From an uncultured Clostridia bacterium (GTDB taxonomy: Bacteria; Bacillota; Clostridia; Christensenellales; UBA1242), in assembly GCA_947631875.1 (NCBI GenBank), contig CANRMV010000072.1, forward strand, positions 1 through 5,596: a DNA stretch of 5,596 bases, written 5' to 3'. Position numbers and translations under genes: made by a program. This document shows positions 4,624 through 5,596 of this stretch, one piece after another. Numbering within the stretch: position 1 is the first letter of the stretch; the number at the start of each line of letters is the position of its first letter. The notes under the pieces were generated by a model. That model worked only from the letters and a program-made list of their open reading frames with translations. It was not told the DNA's origin and ran no database searches.

Positions 4624-5596
4624 AATTTTTATTTACAGTCACCTTATAGCATGTTGCAACGTCATTTCCAACACGCACTTTTTCGCTCACTTCAACTCCG
4701 GCAATAACATACACTTCGTTTTCACAAGCCAAAACAGGAATTAAATCGCGTTTTCTAACAGGAATCTTTTTGTCAATTAGGAACGATTTGAGTTTTTTTG
4801 TTCCGCCGCCAAACTTTTCAAACACATCGCCGTCTTCGCGATATCTCCAAACTGCATCTTTTGGCACTTTTCTATAATCAAAGTAAAGCGCATCAGCATC
4901 TTTCATATTGTCAGTTCGCACTCTCTTAACTTCAATTTTGCCATAGCCATTGGCATCAAATTCTTCACATTTAAGTTTTCTTGAAAGATTTGGCTTTTCA
5001 ACATGGTCATTATAGAAAGTCAAATATTCATACTCTTTGCTTACCGTTATATCATATGGCAACTTAATTTTCTTTCCATTTTCAAGACTTATGGCAAGTT
5101 CTTTTATTATCTCAATATGTTTTCTTTCAATGTCCTTTGTCACCCCGATAAGCGAAAGGGCCTTAAACACCATTCTGCTGTAAACCGCACTGCTTGCTCT
5201 GAAATAACTGCATGGAATTTGCACCATTCTGTCCTCAACGTAAAAAGCATTGGTGTCCAAGCGCGATTTTATGTAATCATCATCATCCACAACTGCGCAC
5301 GCAAAATTGTTTATTTTTTCAACCGCATTTGGCCATTTTTTCAAAATATCTTTCATCACCACATTTCTTATATAGTTTCTTGAAAGCGAATTATCCTGAT
5401 TAGTTCTATCCTCAACAAAGTCTATGTTGTTCATTGAGGCATAAATTTCAATCTCTTCTCTTGAAATTGGAAGCATTGGCCTAATGTAAATTCCATCGCG
5501 CATTGGCTCCATTCCGCGCGCCCCAGCCAAGCCGCTGCCTCGCAAAATGTGCATCAAAATTGTTTCCGCCTGGTCCATCTGTTGATGAGCAAGCGC
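4622..5596 (-). CDS. tilS: tRNA(Ile)-lysidine synthase TilS, C-terminal part (cut by window edge)
   Basis: TilS uses ATP and lysine to convert cytidine 34 of tRNA(Ile2) to lysidine, so that the tRNA reads AUA. The frame is open to the window edge (GCG at 5596-5594) and 324 residues are visible; the N-terminal PP-loop lies outside. Visible marks, counted from the edge, are A-H-Q-Q-M-D-Q-A-E-T at 3-12, I-L-R-G-S-G at 17-22, R-P-M-L at 39-42, E-D-R-T-N at 62-66 with R-N-Y-I-R at 73-77, and the C-terminal TilS domain W-R-Y-R-E-D-G-D through G-G-T-K-K-L-K-S-F-L-I-D at about 250-275, then A-G-V-E-V. An ATG at 5578 is internal, not the start. The H-x-x-D-D-Q-A-E-T motif is altered (Q-Q-M-D). A strong terminator follows at once, so it is not co-transcribed with the NTPase gene. 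Confidence 0.93.
   Translation of the reverse strand, partial: ALAHQQMDQAETILMHILRGSGLAGARGMEPMRDGIYIRPMLPISREEIEIYASMNNIDFVEDRTNQDNSLSRNYIRNVVMKDILKKWPNAVEKINNFACAVVDDDDYIKSRLDTNAFYVEDRMVQIPCSYFRASSAVYSRMVFKALSLIGVTKDIERKHIEIIKELAISLENGKKIKLPYDITVSKEYEYLTFYNDHVEKPNLSRKLKCEEFDANGYGKIEVKRVRTDNMKDADALYFDYRKVPKDAVWRYREDGDVFEKFGGGTKKLKSFLIDKKIPVRKRDLIPVLACENEVYVIAGVEVSEKVRVGNDVATCYKVTVNKN

Noticed and set aside
5576..5578. ATG at 5578 as the tilS start.
   Set aside because: The frame stays open to the window edge and the upstream codons complete the A-H-Q-Q-M-D-Q-A-E-T motif.

Overview
The window is a strongly AT-rich stretch of bacterial chromosome. Gene content (a clostridial-type TtcA relative, DegV, TilS, a YjzC-like small protein) and TTGACA/TATAAT-type promoters point to a low-GC Firmicutes (Bacillota) relative, most likely an uncultivated gut clostridial lineage. 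That placement is inference from gene families and sequence style, not a database match.

Layout. Bases 1-390 carry no supportable gene. They are filled with inverted repeats: a dispersed-repeat motif at 60-90, a 13-bp inverted repeat at 177-226, and a hairpin repeat at 303-345 that recurs later in the window. A 58-codon YjzC-like gene (391-567) follows, with its own terminator. Next comes a strong promoter driving a 237-residue, Pro/Asp/Tyr/Cys-rich protein of unknown function with internal repeats (748-1461). It converges on a TtcA-like tRNA thiolation enzyme (1475-2338, minus), and the two share one bidirectional terminator. Divergent from the TtcA-like gene is a 38-codon gene (2400-2516) ending in PVQDADDL, followed at once by two more copies of the hairpin repeat (2517-2644).

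The right half is three minus-strand genes: DegV (2712-3575), a P-loop kinase-like NTPase (3657-4562), and the C-terminal part of TilS, tRNA(Ile)-lysidine synthase (4622 to the window edge). Each sits between its own terminator and the next promoter, so they look like single-gene units rather than an operon.

How they relate. Two enzymes (TtcA-like, TilS) are PP-loop ATPases acting on the tRNA anticodon loop; DegV binds fatty acids; the other products are uncharacterised. No phage, IS, CRISPR or defence module is visible, and I see no clear new multi-gene system. The points worth a second look are the -10/start-codon geometry suggesting several leaderless mRNAs, a 17-mer shared by two promoters, the repetitive 237-residue protein, the dispersed hairpin repeat, and terminators embedded in the ends of reading frames.
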